Made by a program: the position numbers and the translations under genes. Under the pieces are notes generated by a model. That model saw nothing but the letters and a program-made list of their open reading frames with translations. It made no database searches and was not told where the DNA came from. Shown one piece after another: positions 57,892 to 64,000 of a stretch of 64,000 nt of DNA; the stretch's first letter is position 1, and every line of letters starts with the position of its first letter. This stretch comes from Actinoplanes sp. NBC_00393 (GTDB lineage: Bacteria; Actinomycetota; Actinomycetes; Mycobacteriales; Micromonosporaceae): the NCBI RefSeq assembly GCF_036053395.1, contig NZ_CP107942.1, forward strand, positions 8,140,501 to 8,204,500, read 5' to 3'.

Positions 57892-58608
57892 TCACAGCAG
57901 TGTCCGCAGGTCGGTGATGAACCTGCGGCCTGCGGCGAGGGACGCGAATCTGCCCGGAACGTCGTAGATTTCCTGTCGCCACGTGCCGGCGGCTTGCGGA
58001 TCCGTCTCGGGCTCGGACGGTGGCCGGCTGTGCACGGCGAGCCGGGTCGGGGTGACGCCGATCGTGGCGGTCGCCGGGCGCCCGTGCCGCAGACCGGTCG
58101 CGTAGGCGGCCAAAAGGCGCGGGTCATGCGAGGTTCGCACGAGGCCGCGGTATTGCTCGGGGATCTCGGTGAGCTGCAGGCCGCGCAGATAGGTGTCGAC
58201 GTCGGCACACAGGCCCGCGGCGGGTATCGGGTCGACGGCTACCACGGCGTGGGTGGCGTAGCGTGCCGCGAACAGGGCCGCCAGCGTCGCTGACGCGCCG
58301 TGCCCGACGATCACCGGGGCGCGCCGCAGTTGCAGGCTGTCGACGAGCATGGCCAGATCGTCGACGAGGTCGTCGGGTTCGTAACGGTCCCGGCCAGGTG
58401 AACCGCCGTGCCCGGGCAGGTCGACGGCGACGACGGTGGCGTACGGGCGCAGGTCGGCCGCGGTCGGCCACCAGCATGTCCGGTCGAACAGCACCGCGGG
58501 GATGAAGACGACCGGCCGGCCGGTCCCGGCCCACAGGTCGAAGCACCACCGTCCACCGGCGGCGTCGAACAGGCGGGTGGTGCGCAGCGGCGGCAGGGTC
58601 TCGGTCAC
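57892..58608 (-). CDS. Alpha/beta-hydrolase-fold protein lacking the usual nucleophile
   Basis: The protein has 238 residues from the GTG at 58608. The fold is clear: RPVVFIPAVLFDRTCWWPTAADLRPYATVVAVDLPGHGGSPGRDRYEPDDLVDDLAML. At the nucleophile elbow the sequence is VIVGHGASATLAALFA, with Gly where G-x-S-x-G hydrolases have Ser. The final helix and loop (RQEIYDVPGRFASLAAGRRF) could hold a late His. It may be inactive as a hydrolase or use a different chemistry. The 240 bases upstream (58609-58848) hold no clear gene. Confidence 0.75.
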   Translation of the reverse strand: MTETLPPLRTTRLFDAAGGRWCFDLWAGTGRPVVFIPAVLFDRTCWWPTAADLRPYATVVAVDLPGHGGSPGRDRYEPDDLVDDLAMLVDSLQLRRAPVIVGHGASATLAALFAARYATHAVVAVDPIPAAGLCADVDTYLRGLQLTEIPEQYRGLVRTSHDPRLLAAYATGLRHGRPATATIGVTPTRLAVHSRPPSEPETDPQAAGTWRQEIYDVPGRFASLAAGRRFITDLRTLL

Positions 58609-58848
58609 GGCAGCGCCCCCGCGTCCGGCAGGTGGCGGCCGCCGCTCGAGCGATGCGGCTGGGGTTGGCGCTGATGGGTGAGCAGGGCAGCGGGGAGGGC
58701 GTGAAGGTTCACGAGGGTTCGGCTTTCCGCGCAGGGAACAGGTGGACACCACCGCCGGGCGGGGGCGTGACGGCCACGTATGCCGGGCCGCCGAGCAGGC
58801 ACGAGCGCGCATCCGGCGATGCCGGGATGCGTGGGCGTGCGCGGTGTC

Positions 58849-59253
58849 CTATATGCGGCTTACACCGAGTTGGGTCAGGGCGACGGCGGGTGCCCGGGAC
58901 GCGATCGGTGGCACCGCCGTACGGGGTGCGCTGGTATCGGCGCAGGCGGTCATCGCCGGAAGCGCGACGGTGCCGGCTCGCACGGCGGGTTCGGCGACAG
59001 GGGCGCTGACCTCGCAGTGCCCGGCTGTGGTGTCTGCCGTCCGGCCTGCCGTGACGTGCTGCCCGGTCGCCGCCACGCCGTGATCCGAAACGCCGTGGTG
59101 ATGCCCTGCGGTAGCCGAATGCCCCGCATCATGTGCGCCGGTCGGCCCGTCGGCGCAGTGTGCACTTTGCACGAGCCCGACACCGGACAGGGTGATCACG
59201 ACCAGCAGCCAGCGCAGCAGCCACAGGGCTGCCGGCGGGCGGGATCGGCTCAC
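58849..59253 (-). CDS. His-rich secreted/membrane-anchored protein (DUF6153-like)
   Basis: The protein has 134 residues. An uncleaved-looking signal/anchor (ALWLLRWLLVVITLSGVGLVQSAHC) is followed by a His-rich stretch (HDAGHSATAGHHHGVSDHG) and an Ala/Thr-rich tail with two further Cys. This fits extracytoplasmic metal binding. It is divergent from csoR 2 by 120 bases, with a box-like palindrome between them. Family assignment is tentative. Confidence 0.7.
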   Translation of the reverse strand: MSRSRPPAALWLLRWLLVVITLSGVGLVQSAHCADGPTGAHDAGHSATAGHHHGVSDHGVAATGQHVTAGRTADTTAGHCEVSAPVAEPAVRAGTVALPAMTACADTSAPRTAVPPIASRAPAVALTQLGVSRI

Positions 59254-59346
59254 CGGGCCAGGTTACGACATCGCGGGCTCGGTGGCCGCCGGGTCACTCC
59301 GGCGGGCGCGGCGACTGCCGGGACGTGTCCGCAGCCGCACCGGCTG

Positions 59347-59363
59347 ATACCGGTGCCGGGTAT
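59347..59363. promoter_or_regulatory. CsoR-type box, variant, before csoR 2
   Basis: ATACCGGTGCCGGGTAT keeps the ATACC…GGTAT ends of the other boxes with a different centre, and ends 10 bases before the csoR 2 start. Confidence 0.45.
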
Positions 59364-59373
59364 CTTGCACGGC

Positions 59374-59673
59374 ATGAGTGAGGCGAAACCGGCCGGTCCG
59401 CACGGGTATTCGGCGGAGAAACAGGCACTGATGGCCCGGCTGAAGCGGGTTGAGGGGCAGATCCGCGGACTGCAGCGGATGGTCGACGAGGACACCTACT
59501 GCATCGACATCCTGACCCAGATCTCGGCCGCCAAGAGCGCCTTGCACGCGGTAGCCGTCGGCCTGCTCGAAGATCACCTGAGGCACTGCGTGGTCCACGC
59601 CGCGGCGGAGGGCGACGTGGACGCGAAGATCAAGGAGGCGAGCGCGGCGATCGCCCGCCTCGTGAAGTCCTGA
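59374..59673 (+). CDS. csoR: Copper-sensing repressor CsoR, copy 2
   Basis: The protein has 99 residues. DUF156 protein similar to copy 1 (LKRVEGQIRGLQRMVDEDTYCIDILTQISAAKSALHAVAVGLLEDHLRHCVVHAA), with Cys43, His68 and Cys72 in the same spacing. The variant box before it suggests that its operator preference differs from copy 1. It is convergent with the FliF-like gene, whose stop lies 15 bases away. Confidence 0.92.
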   Translation: MSEAKPAGPHGYSAEKQALMARLKRVEGQIRGLQRMVDEDTYCIDILTQISAAKSALHAVAVGLLEDHLRHCVVHAAAEGDVDAKIKEASAAIARLVKS

Positions 59674-59688
59674 GCCGGCCGCCCGTTC

Positions 59689-60696
59689 CTACCGACCGGG
59701 GTCGATCCATTCTCGCAGCTGCTGCGCGGCCTGCGCCGGGTCGATCGACCCGACCGCCCGTTGCTGCCGCCTGTCCTCGTCGAGTGCAGTAGCGATTGCC
59801 GCAGCCGGGACCGAAGTGCGCTGGACGTGCAGTTGGGCACGGAGCAGCTCTCGCCGGTCGGCTGCCGCCGAGGCCGCCGCGGCCCGGCGCCGTTGCTTGC
59901 CGACGGCCAGCAGCGCGGCACAAGTCAACAGGATCAGAACCGCGGCGATGAGTGCAGTCCGTAGCGCGGCAGGGGATTCGATGCCGGGCTGCGCGACGGC
60001 GTTGTCGGTGGGAGTGGCTGTAGCGGTGCGCATGGGCATGGCGGCGACCGTCACCCGGTCGCCGCGGCCAGCATCAACACCGGCGGCTACGGCGATGAGT
60101 TCACGAACCTGAGCCAGGTCGAGGTTCGCCGCGGCGGCTTCGTCGACGACGACGGCGACGCTCAGTCTGATGATGTCGCCGGGGGCTTCACGGCGGGTCT
60201 CGTGCAGTTCGTCGAGGGCGTTGACGCGCGACGCACTGCTGCTGTCGTGCCGGGTGCCGCCGTTGTCGCCGATGTAGGAGCGCTCGCTGATCCGTTCGGA
60301 CAGAGCGCCGGCGGACGGATCCTGCTGGTAGGTGGTGCTGGAGGTCGCGACCTGGTCGAGGTCGAGTTCCACGTTGGTGGTGACCGTCGAGCGGCCGGGG
60401 CCGAGCACGGTGTCCAGCATGTGCTGCAAAGCGTCGTCCAAGCGGTCCTGGAAGGCCGCGGTGGTGGCATCAGCGGCGAGCACCGCCCGGGTGAAGCCGC
60501 CGGTGGCCGGCGAAACGGTGTAGCCACCCGCGATCGCCTGCCGCTGCGCCATGGTGGCCGCGTATGCGGGCGCAGCGCCGAAACTCGCGCCTCCGGCCAG
60601 GGTCAGCGCCACGAGCGCGACGATCAGCCTCCCGGCACGCCCGCCGCGGGGCGACGTGCCCGTGCCCGGGGCAGACGGGACGAAGCGATTTCTCAC
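59689..60696 (-). CDS. Truncated FliF-like protein (C-terminal ring domain plus tail)
   Basis: The protein has 335 residues from the GTG at 60696. A signal-like segment (AGRLIVALVALTLAGGASFGAAPAYAA) is followed by about 185 residues matching the FliF C-terminal domain: MLDTVLGPGRSTVTTNVELDLDQVATSSTTYQQDPSAGALSERISERSY and RLSVAVVVDEA…VRELIAVAAGVDAGRGDRVTVAAMPM. A membrane helix (about 245-266) and a cytoplasmic tail ending DPAQAAQQLREWIDPGR, like the FliG-binding end of FliF, follow. The N-terminal ring domain is missing (FliF is normally 500-570 residues). No other flagellar genes are in view. Confidence 0.75.
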   Translation of the reverse strand: MRNRFVPSAPGTGTSPRGGRAGRLIVALVALTLAGGASFGAAPAYAATMAQRQAIAGGYTVSPATGGFTRAVLAADATTAAFQDRLDDALQHMLDTVLGPGRSTVTTNVELDLDQVATSSTTYQQDPSAGALSERISERSYIGDNGGTRHDSSSASRVNALDELHETRREAPGDIIRLSVAVVVDEAAAANLDLAQVRELIAVAAGVDAGRGDRVTVAAMPMRTATATPTDNAVAQPGIESPAALRTALIAAVLILLTCAALLAVGKQRRRAAAASAAADRRELLRAQLHVQRTSVPAAAIATALDEDRRQQRAVGSIDPAQAAQQLREWIDPGR

Positions 60697-60915
60697 AGCC
60701 TGCCTCTCACAGATTTTGAACGCCGATCGGCCGCCATCATGGGTGAGACTTCGTGGTCGGGCGATGCGGTTGATCGGGTCTGCCTCATCGCTCGACGGCA
60801 CGGCCGGTTGAAAGGTCCGGTGGTTGCAGCTCGGTTGTATCGGCGCACCGACCGCCTTGGGCGAGGTCGTCGCCGCAACGGACACCATCCGGGCACTCAC
60901 ACCTGACCCCTTGCT

Positions 60916-61140
60916 TCAGGGATGGCCATCGGTTCGGGCGGCGAGCGTCGGACGGTCGGCCACGATCGACCGACCGGCAGTCGCGTCGGACGCGACAAAC
61001 CGGGGAACACTGCCGGGGCCACCCACAGCTGCCACGTACGAGATGGAGTGTTCCCTTTCACAGATCAAAAACACTCTCGGTTCGCCATGCATGAGCAGCC
61101 CGTGTCGACAAACCTCGCACCGGTCTTCCAAATCGGACAC
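60916..61140 (-). CDS. Possible small Cys-containing protein (74 aa)
   Basis: It begins MSDLEDRCEVCRHGLLMHGE and contains C-x-x-C, two His and a third Cys (LICEREH) in the first 32 residues, a possible zinc site. Codon use is less GC3-biased than in neighbours and no clear RBS is seen. The surrounding stretch (60697-61317) otherwise holds no gene; within it GAGTGTT (61046) and AACACTC (61070) form an inverted repeat. Confidence 0.3.
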   Translation of the reverse strand: MSDLEDRCEVCRHGLLMHGEPRVFLICEREHSISYVAAVGGPGSVPRFVASDATAGRSIVADRPTLAARTDGHP

Positions 61141-61317
61141 GTCCCGACACGCCAGTCACTGAGTGTGATCACCTCCGGGAGCCGGGATCGGCGCCGACTG
61201 GGCTATCAAGGAGGGGCGGCGGGCACAGGCTCGCCGGTCGTGCCGACCTGGACCACGCCGAACCCTGCCCCGGTCCGGCGGCACAACCCGCATGACGAGT
61301 CATGAGGCAATCGGGGG

Positions 61318-61457
61318 CAGGGACGGGGGAACCACGAGCGGTCCTCGACCGGCACGCCGCACTGCGGCGGCCGGGACATGAGGACCTTGGGGTGAAGCCG
61401 CCAGCGTGCGGCCGGGCAACCTTCGCGCCCGAATCCGACAGCTAACCTCGCAGGCGT
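61318..61457 (+). ncRNA. c-di-AMP riboswitch (ydaO/yuaA type)
   Basis: Conserved elements of the class occur in order: GGACGGGGGAACCA near 61321, TTGGGGTGAAGCCGCC near 61387, GGCCGGGCAACCTTCGCGCC near 61410, CGAATCCGACAGCTAACCTC and GCAGGCG at 61431-61456. Paired arms GGACC/GGTCC and GCGGC/GCCGC lie between them. The hydrolase start is about 20 bases downstream. In actinobacteria this riboswitch commonly precedes NlpC/P60 and resuscitation-type cell-wall hydrolases and turns them off when c-di-AMP is high. Confidence 0.85.
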
Positions 61458-61477
61458 GCCGGAGGGATTCCTTCACC

Positions 61478-62065
61478 GTGCGCGTAAGCACCCTGAGCCG
61501 GCCCACCCGCACCCTGGGAGTCGGCACTCTCGCCCTGTCCGTGGGTCTCGGTCTTCTGACCGGCGGGCTCGGCACACCACAGTCCGCCTCCGCCGCGACG
61601 GTCGCCACCACACAGGTGTCCTCCCAGACCAGCGTGGCGTTCAGCCAGACCGGCATCACCGCCAAGGCGGCGGCGTCCCAGGCCGCCCAGTCCAAGGCGG
61701 CGGCGTCCAAGGCGGCCGCGAACCGGGTCATGAACGAAGCGGCGAAGCACAAGGGCAAGAAGTACAAGTTCGGCGCCGCCGGCCCCAAGCGGTTCGACTG
61801 CTCCGGCTACACGATGTACGTCTACAAAAAGGCCGCGGGCAAGAAGCTGCCGCACAAGGCCCACCTGCAGCAGCGGTACGGCAAGGCCGTCGCCAAGTCC
61901 AGCGCCCGCCCCGGTGACCTGATCGTCATCCGTAAGGGCACGAAGGGCACGCACGCCGGCATCTACGCCGGTGGCGGCAAGATGTGGGCCGCGCCGCGAA
62001 CCGGCAAGACGGTCACCAAGCAGAAAATCTGGAGCAAGAACTACGTGGTCCGGCGCCTGGTCTGA
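61478..62065 (+). CDS. Secreted NlpC/P60 cell-wall peptidase
   Basis: The protein has 195 residues from the GTG at 61478 (GGAGGG upstream; earlier starts would lie inside the riboswitch). A signal peptide (TLALSVGLGLLTGGLGTPQSASAA) and a Lys/Ala-rich linker (SQAAQSKAAASKAAANR) precede the NlpC/P60 domain. The catalytic Cys is in RFDCSGYTMYVYK, the His in THAGIYAGGGKMW. It cleaves peptidoglycan stem peptides. The very basic composition may aid wall binding. It is a single-gene unit with its own riboswitch and terminator. Confidence 0.92.
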   Translation: MRVSTLSRPTRTLGVGTLALSVGLGLLTGGLGTPQSASAATVATTQVSSQTSVAFSQTGITAKAAASQAAQSKAAASKAAANRVMNEAAKHKGKKYKFGAAGPKRFDCSGYTMYVYKKAAGKKLPHKAHLQQRYGKAVAKSSARPGDLIVIRKGTKGTHAGIYAGGGKMWAAPRTGKTVTKQKIWSKNYVVRRLV

Positions 62066-62105
62066 GTCGGCTCCCCAACCGACCGCGCACTGTTCCGGGC
62101 ATCGA

Positions 62106-62152
62106 ACAGCGCCGCCTGCACCCGTCCTTGGCGGAGGTGCAGGCGGCGCTGT
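62106..62152. terminator. Strong bidirectional hairpin terminator
   Basis: ACAGCGCCGCCTGCACC and GGTGCAGGCGGCGCTGT form a perfect 17-bp stem with a 13-base loop, between the convergent NlpC/P60 and CopA genes. Confidence 0.85.
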
Positions 62153-62160
62153 CGTACGCC

Positions 62161-64000
62161 CTACTTCGTGATGCTGGTGAAGCGGCGCAACCTGAGGCTG
62201 TTCGCGACGACGAACACCGAGCTGAACGCCATCGCCGCGCCGGCGATCATCGGGTTGAGCAGCCCGGCCGCGGCCAGCGGCAGGGCCGCGACGTTGTAGG
62301 CGAACGCCCAGAACAGGTTGCTCTTGATGATGCGCAGGGTGCGCCGCGACAGGCGGATCGCGTCCGCGGCTGCCATCAGGTCACCGCGGACCAGGGTCAG
62401 GTCGGACGCCTCGATCGCAGCGTCGGTGCCGGTACCCATGGCCAGCCCGAGGTCGGCCTGGGCCAGGGCGGCGGCGTCGTTGACACCGTCACCGACCATC
62501 GCCACGACCTTGCCCTGTCCCTGCAGCCGCTTGACCACGTCGACCTTGTCGGCCGGCAGCACCTCGGCGATCACCTCGTCGATGCCGACCTGTCCGGCCA
62601 CGGCCCGGGCGACGGTCTCGTTGTCGCCGGTGAGCAGCACCGGCGACAGACCCAGCGCCCGCAGCTGGGCGACAGCAGCCCGGCTGGTCGGCTTGACGGT
62701 GTCGGCGACGGCCAGCACACCGCGGGCTTGACCGTCCCAACCCGCGACCACGGCTGTCTGCCCCGCCGCGTGAGCGGCGGCGACGGCCCGCTCGACGTCG
62801 GCGGGAACCGTCAGACCGGCCTGGCGAAGCAGTGCCGGACGGCCGACGTGCACGGTGTGGCCGTCGACGGTGCCGGTGACACCGAGGCCTTCGGTGCTCG
62901 CGAATCCGACCACCTGCGGCAGCGGCGCGCTGTCAGCTGCTGCGACGGCGATCGCCTGGGCGATCGGGTGCTCGGAGGCGGCCTCCACCGCCCCGGCCAG
63001 GCGCAGCAGCTGCTCACGGTCGACGCCGTCGGCGGGTACCACGTCGACCAGGCTCATCCGGCCGGTGGTGACGGTGCCGGTCTTGTCCAGCACGACGGTG
63101 TCCACGGTCCGGGTCGACTCGAGGGTCTCGGGGCCTTTGATCAGGATGCCGAGCTGCGCGCCGCGGCCGGTGCCGACCAGCAGTGCCGTCGGGGTCGCGA
63201 GGCCGAGTGCGCAGGGGCAGGCGATGATCAGTACGGCGACGGCGGCGGTGAACGCGGCTGTCCAGCCGGAGCCGGTGCCCACCCACCAGCCGAGCGTGGC
63301 GACGGCGAGGCCGATCACGATGGGCACGAACACGCCGGAGATCCGGTCAGCGAGCCGCTGGACGGCGGCCTTACCGGTCTGGGCCTGCTCGACCAGCTTC
63401 GCCATCTGCGCAAGCTGCGTGTCGGCACCGATCCGGGTGGCACGCACGATCAACCGGCCACCGGCGTTGACGGTCGCGCCGACCACCGGATCGCCGGGGC
63501 CGACCTCGACCGGCACGGACTCGCCGGTCAGCATGCTCGCGTCCACGGCCGAGGTGCCGTCCTCGATGACACCGTCGGTGGCGATCTTCTCGCCCGGCCG
63601 GACCACGAACCGGTCCCCCACTGCCAGGTCGGCGACCGGAATGCGCCGTTCGATGCCGTCGCGCAGCACCGCGACGTCCTTGGCGCCGAGTTCCAGCAGG
63701 GCCCGCATGGCGGCGCCGGCACGGCGCTTGGAGCGGGCCTCGAAGTAGCGGCCGGCGAGGATGAAGGTGGTGACGCCGGCGGCGGCTTCCAGGTAGATGG
63801 CGCCGGCGCCGTCGGTGGTGCCGATGTCGAGGCTGAAGGGGTGCGTCATGCCGGGCGTGCCCGCGGTGCCGAAGAACAGCGCCCACAGCGACCAGCCGAA
63901 CGCTGCGATCGTGCCCATCGAGATGAGAGTGTCCATGGTGGCGGCGCCGTGACGCAGGTTGGTCCAGGCCGCCCTGTGGAACGGCCATCCGCCCCAGACG
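62161..64000 (-). CDS. copA: Copper-translocating P1B ATPase CopA (5' end beyond the window)
   Basis: At least 613 residues are visible; the frame is open to base 64000 and reads [20 protein letters not shown] ahead of the first Met at 63936, so the gene starts outside. P-type ATPase motifs: CPC in [13 protein letters not shown] (metal channel), DKTGTVTTG (phosphorylated Asp), SEHPIAQAI (HP locus), [11 protein letters not shown] (hinge). The last helices hold [17 protein letters not shown] and [17 protein letters not shown], the YN and MxxSS residues of Cu(I)-ATPases. It exports Cu(I). Any N-terminal HMA domain is outside the window. Confidence 0.95.
   Translation of the reverse strand, partial: VWGGWPFHRAAWTNLRHGAATMDTLISMGTIAAFGWSLWALFFGTAGTPGMTHPFSLDIGTTDGAGAIYLEAAAGVTTFILAGRYFEARSKRRAGAAMRALLELGAKDVAVLRDGIERRIPVADLAVGDRFVVRPGEKIATDGVIEDGTSAVDASMLTGESVPVEVGPGDPVVGATVNAGGRLIVRATRIGADTQLAQMAKLVEQAQTGKAAVQRLADRISGVFVPIVIGLAVATLGWWVGTGSGWTAAFTAAVAVLIIACPCALGLATPTALLVGTGRGAQLGILIKGPETLESTRTVDTVVLDKTGTVTTGRMSLVDVVPADGVDREQLLRLAGAVEAASEHPIAQAIAVAAADSAPLPQVVGFASTEGLGVTGTVDGHTVHVGRPALLRQAGLTVPADVERAVAAAHAAGQTAVVAGWDGQARGVLAVADTVKPTSRAAVAQLRALGLSPVLLTGDNETVARAVAGQVGIDEVIAEVLPADKVDVVKRLQGQGKVVAMVGDGVNDAAALAQADLGLAMGTGTDAAIEASDLTLVRGDLMAAADAIRLSRRTLRIIKSNLFWAFAYNVAALPLAAAGLLNPMIAGAAMAFSSVFVVANSLRLRRFTSITK

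Larger units (their letters stand above)
52710..64000. mobile_element. Region C: probable further island at the same tRNA site (right end outside)
   Basis: It starts at the third att core. Cargo is metal resistance plus a FliF-like gene and a riboswitch-controlled hydrolase. No integrase or fourth core is seen before base 64000, and its left end lacks the 230-bp repeat found in islands A and B. If the array model is right, an intact tRNA-Arg(ACG) should lie to the right. It may instead be ordinary chromosome. Confidence 0.35.

Overview
The window is very GC-rich DNA from a filamentous actinomycete. Several genes point to a motile, Actinoplanes-like member of the Micromonosporaceae: a methyl-accepting chemotaxis protein, a FliF-like ring protein, stacked GAF/ANTAR/SpoIIE/STAS regulators, and a c-di-AMP riboswitch ahead of an NlpC/P60 hydrolase. 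The assignment to genus is inference.

Layout. 1-3.5 kb looks like chromosomal flank: a truncated surface protein built of Cna-B/carboxypeptidase-regulatory-like repeats, and an eight-bladed WD40 protein. At 3527-3576, on the minus strand, lies the 3' half of a tRNA-Arg(ACG) gene with its own hairpin terminator (3481-3517) but no 5' half. This is what a tRNA gene end displaced by an integrated element looks like. The same 3'-half core recurs at 43025-43066 and 52676-52709. Each of these two copies sits directly downstream of a nearly identical tyrosine integrase (41507-42922; 51169-52701, the second frameshifted near its C-terminus). A noncoding stretch of about 230 bp follows both the first and the second core. 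The window therefore reads as a tandem array of islands at one tRNA-Arg site: island A (3.5-43.1 kb), island B (43.1-52.7 kb), and the start of a region C that runs off the right edge.

Island A, left half (3.8-24 kb), is rich in stress and signalling genes: DUF5994 proteins, a PAS-SpoIIE phosphatase, PrsW, a two-component system divergent from a fatty-acid desaturase across a perfect 16-bp palindrome, two GAF-ANTAR proteins, a sigma region-2-only protein, STAS and HATPase regulators, a glycosyltransferase/alpha-alpha-barrel pair, and an overlapping four-gene operon (AI-2E-type permease, lipid kinase, DUF5994, Acg-type nitroreductase). The right half (23.8-41.4 kb) holds a LysE/Lrp pair, then a large catabolic island with a binding-protein ABC transporter, an isopropylmalate/tartrate-type dehydrogenase, an Asp/Glu-type racemase, a four-carbon acid-sugar kinase (OtnK/DUF1537), a class II aldolase (OtnC-like), an Ldh2-type dehydrogenase, an ABM monooxygenase and an aconitase. 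A divergent GntR/MFS/RraA unit faces it. A chemoreceptor and integrase 1 close the island.

Island B carries a membrane diguanylate cyclase and a persulfide/sulfane-sulfur detoxification operon: a CstR-like repressor, three single-rhodanese proteins (one with a membrane tail), two MBL-rhodanese persulfide dioxygenases and a TauE/SafE exporter. Region C carries copper and metal genes (DUF305, Cys-rich four-helix copper protein, ArsR, MFS pump, two true CsoR regulators, CopZ, a His-rich secreted protein, CopA ATPase), plus the FliF-like gene and the riboswitch-controlled cell-wall hydrolase. Palindromes of the form ATACCCC(C)-(T/A)-GGGG(G)TAT stand in front of CsoR/CstR-family genes and their targets in both B and C, which suggests a shared or crosstalking operator grammar.
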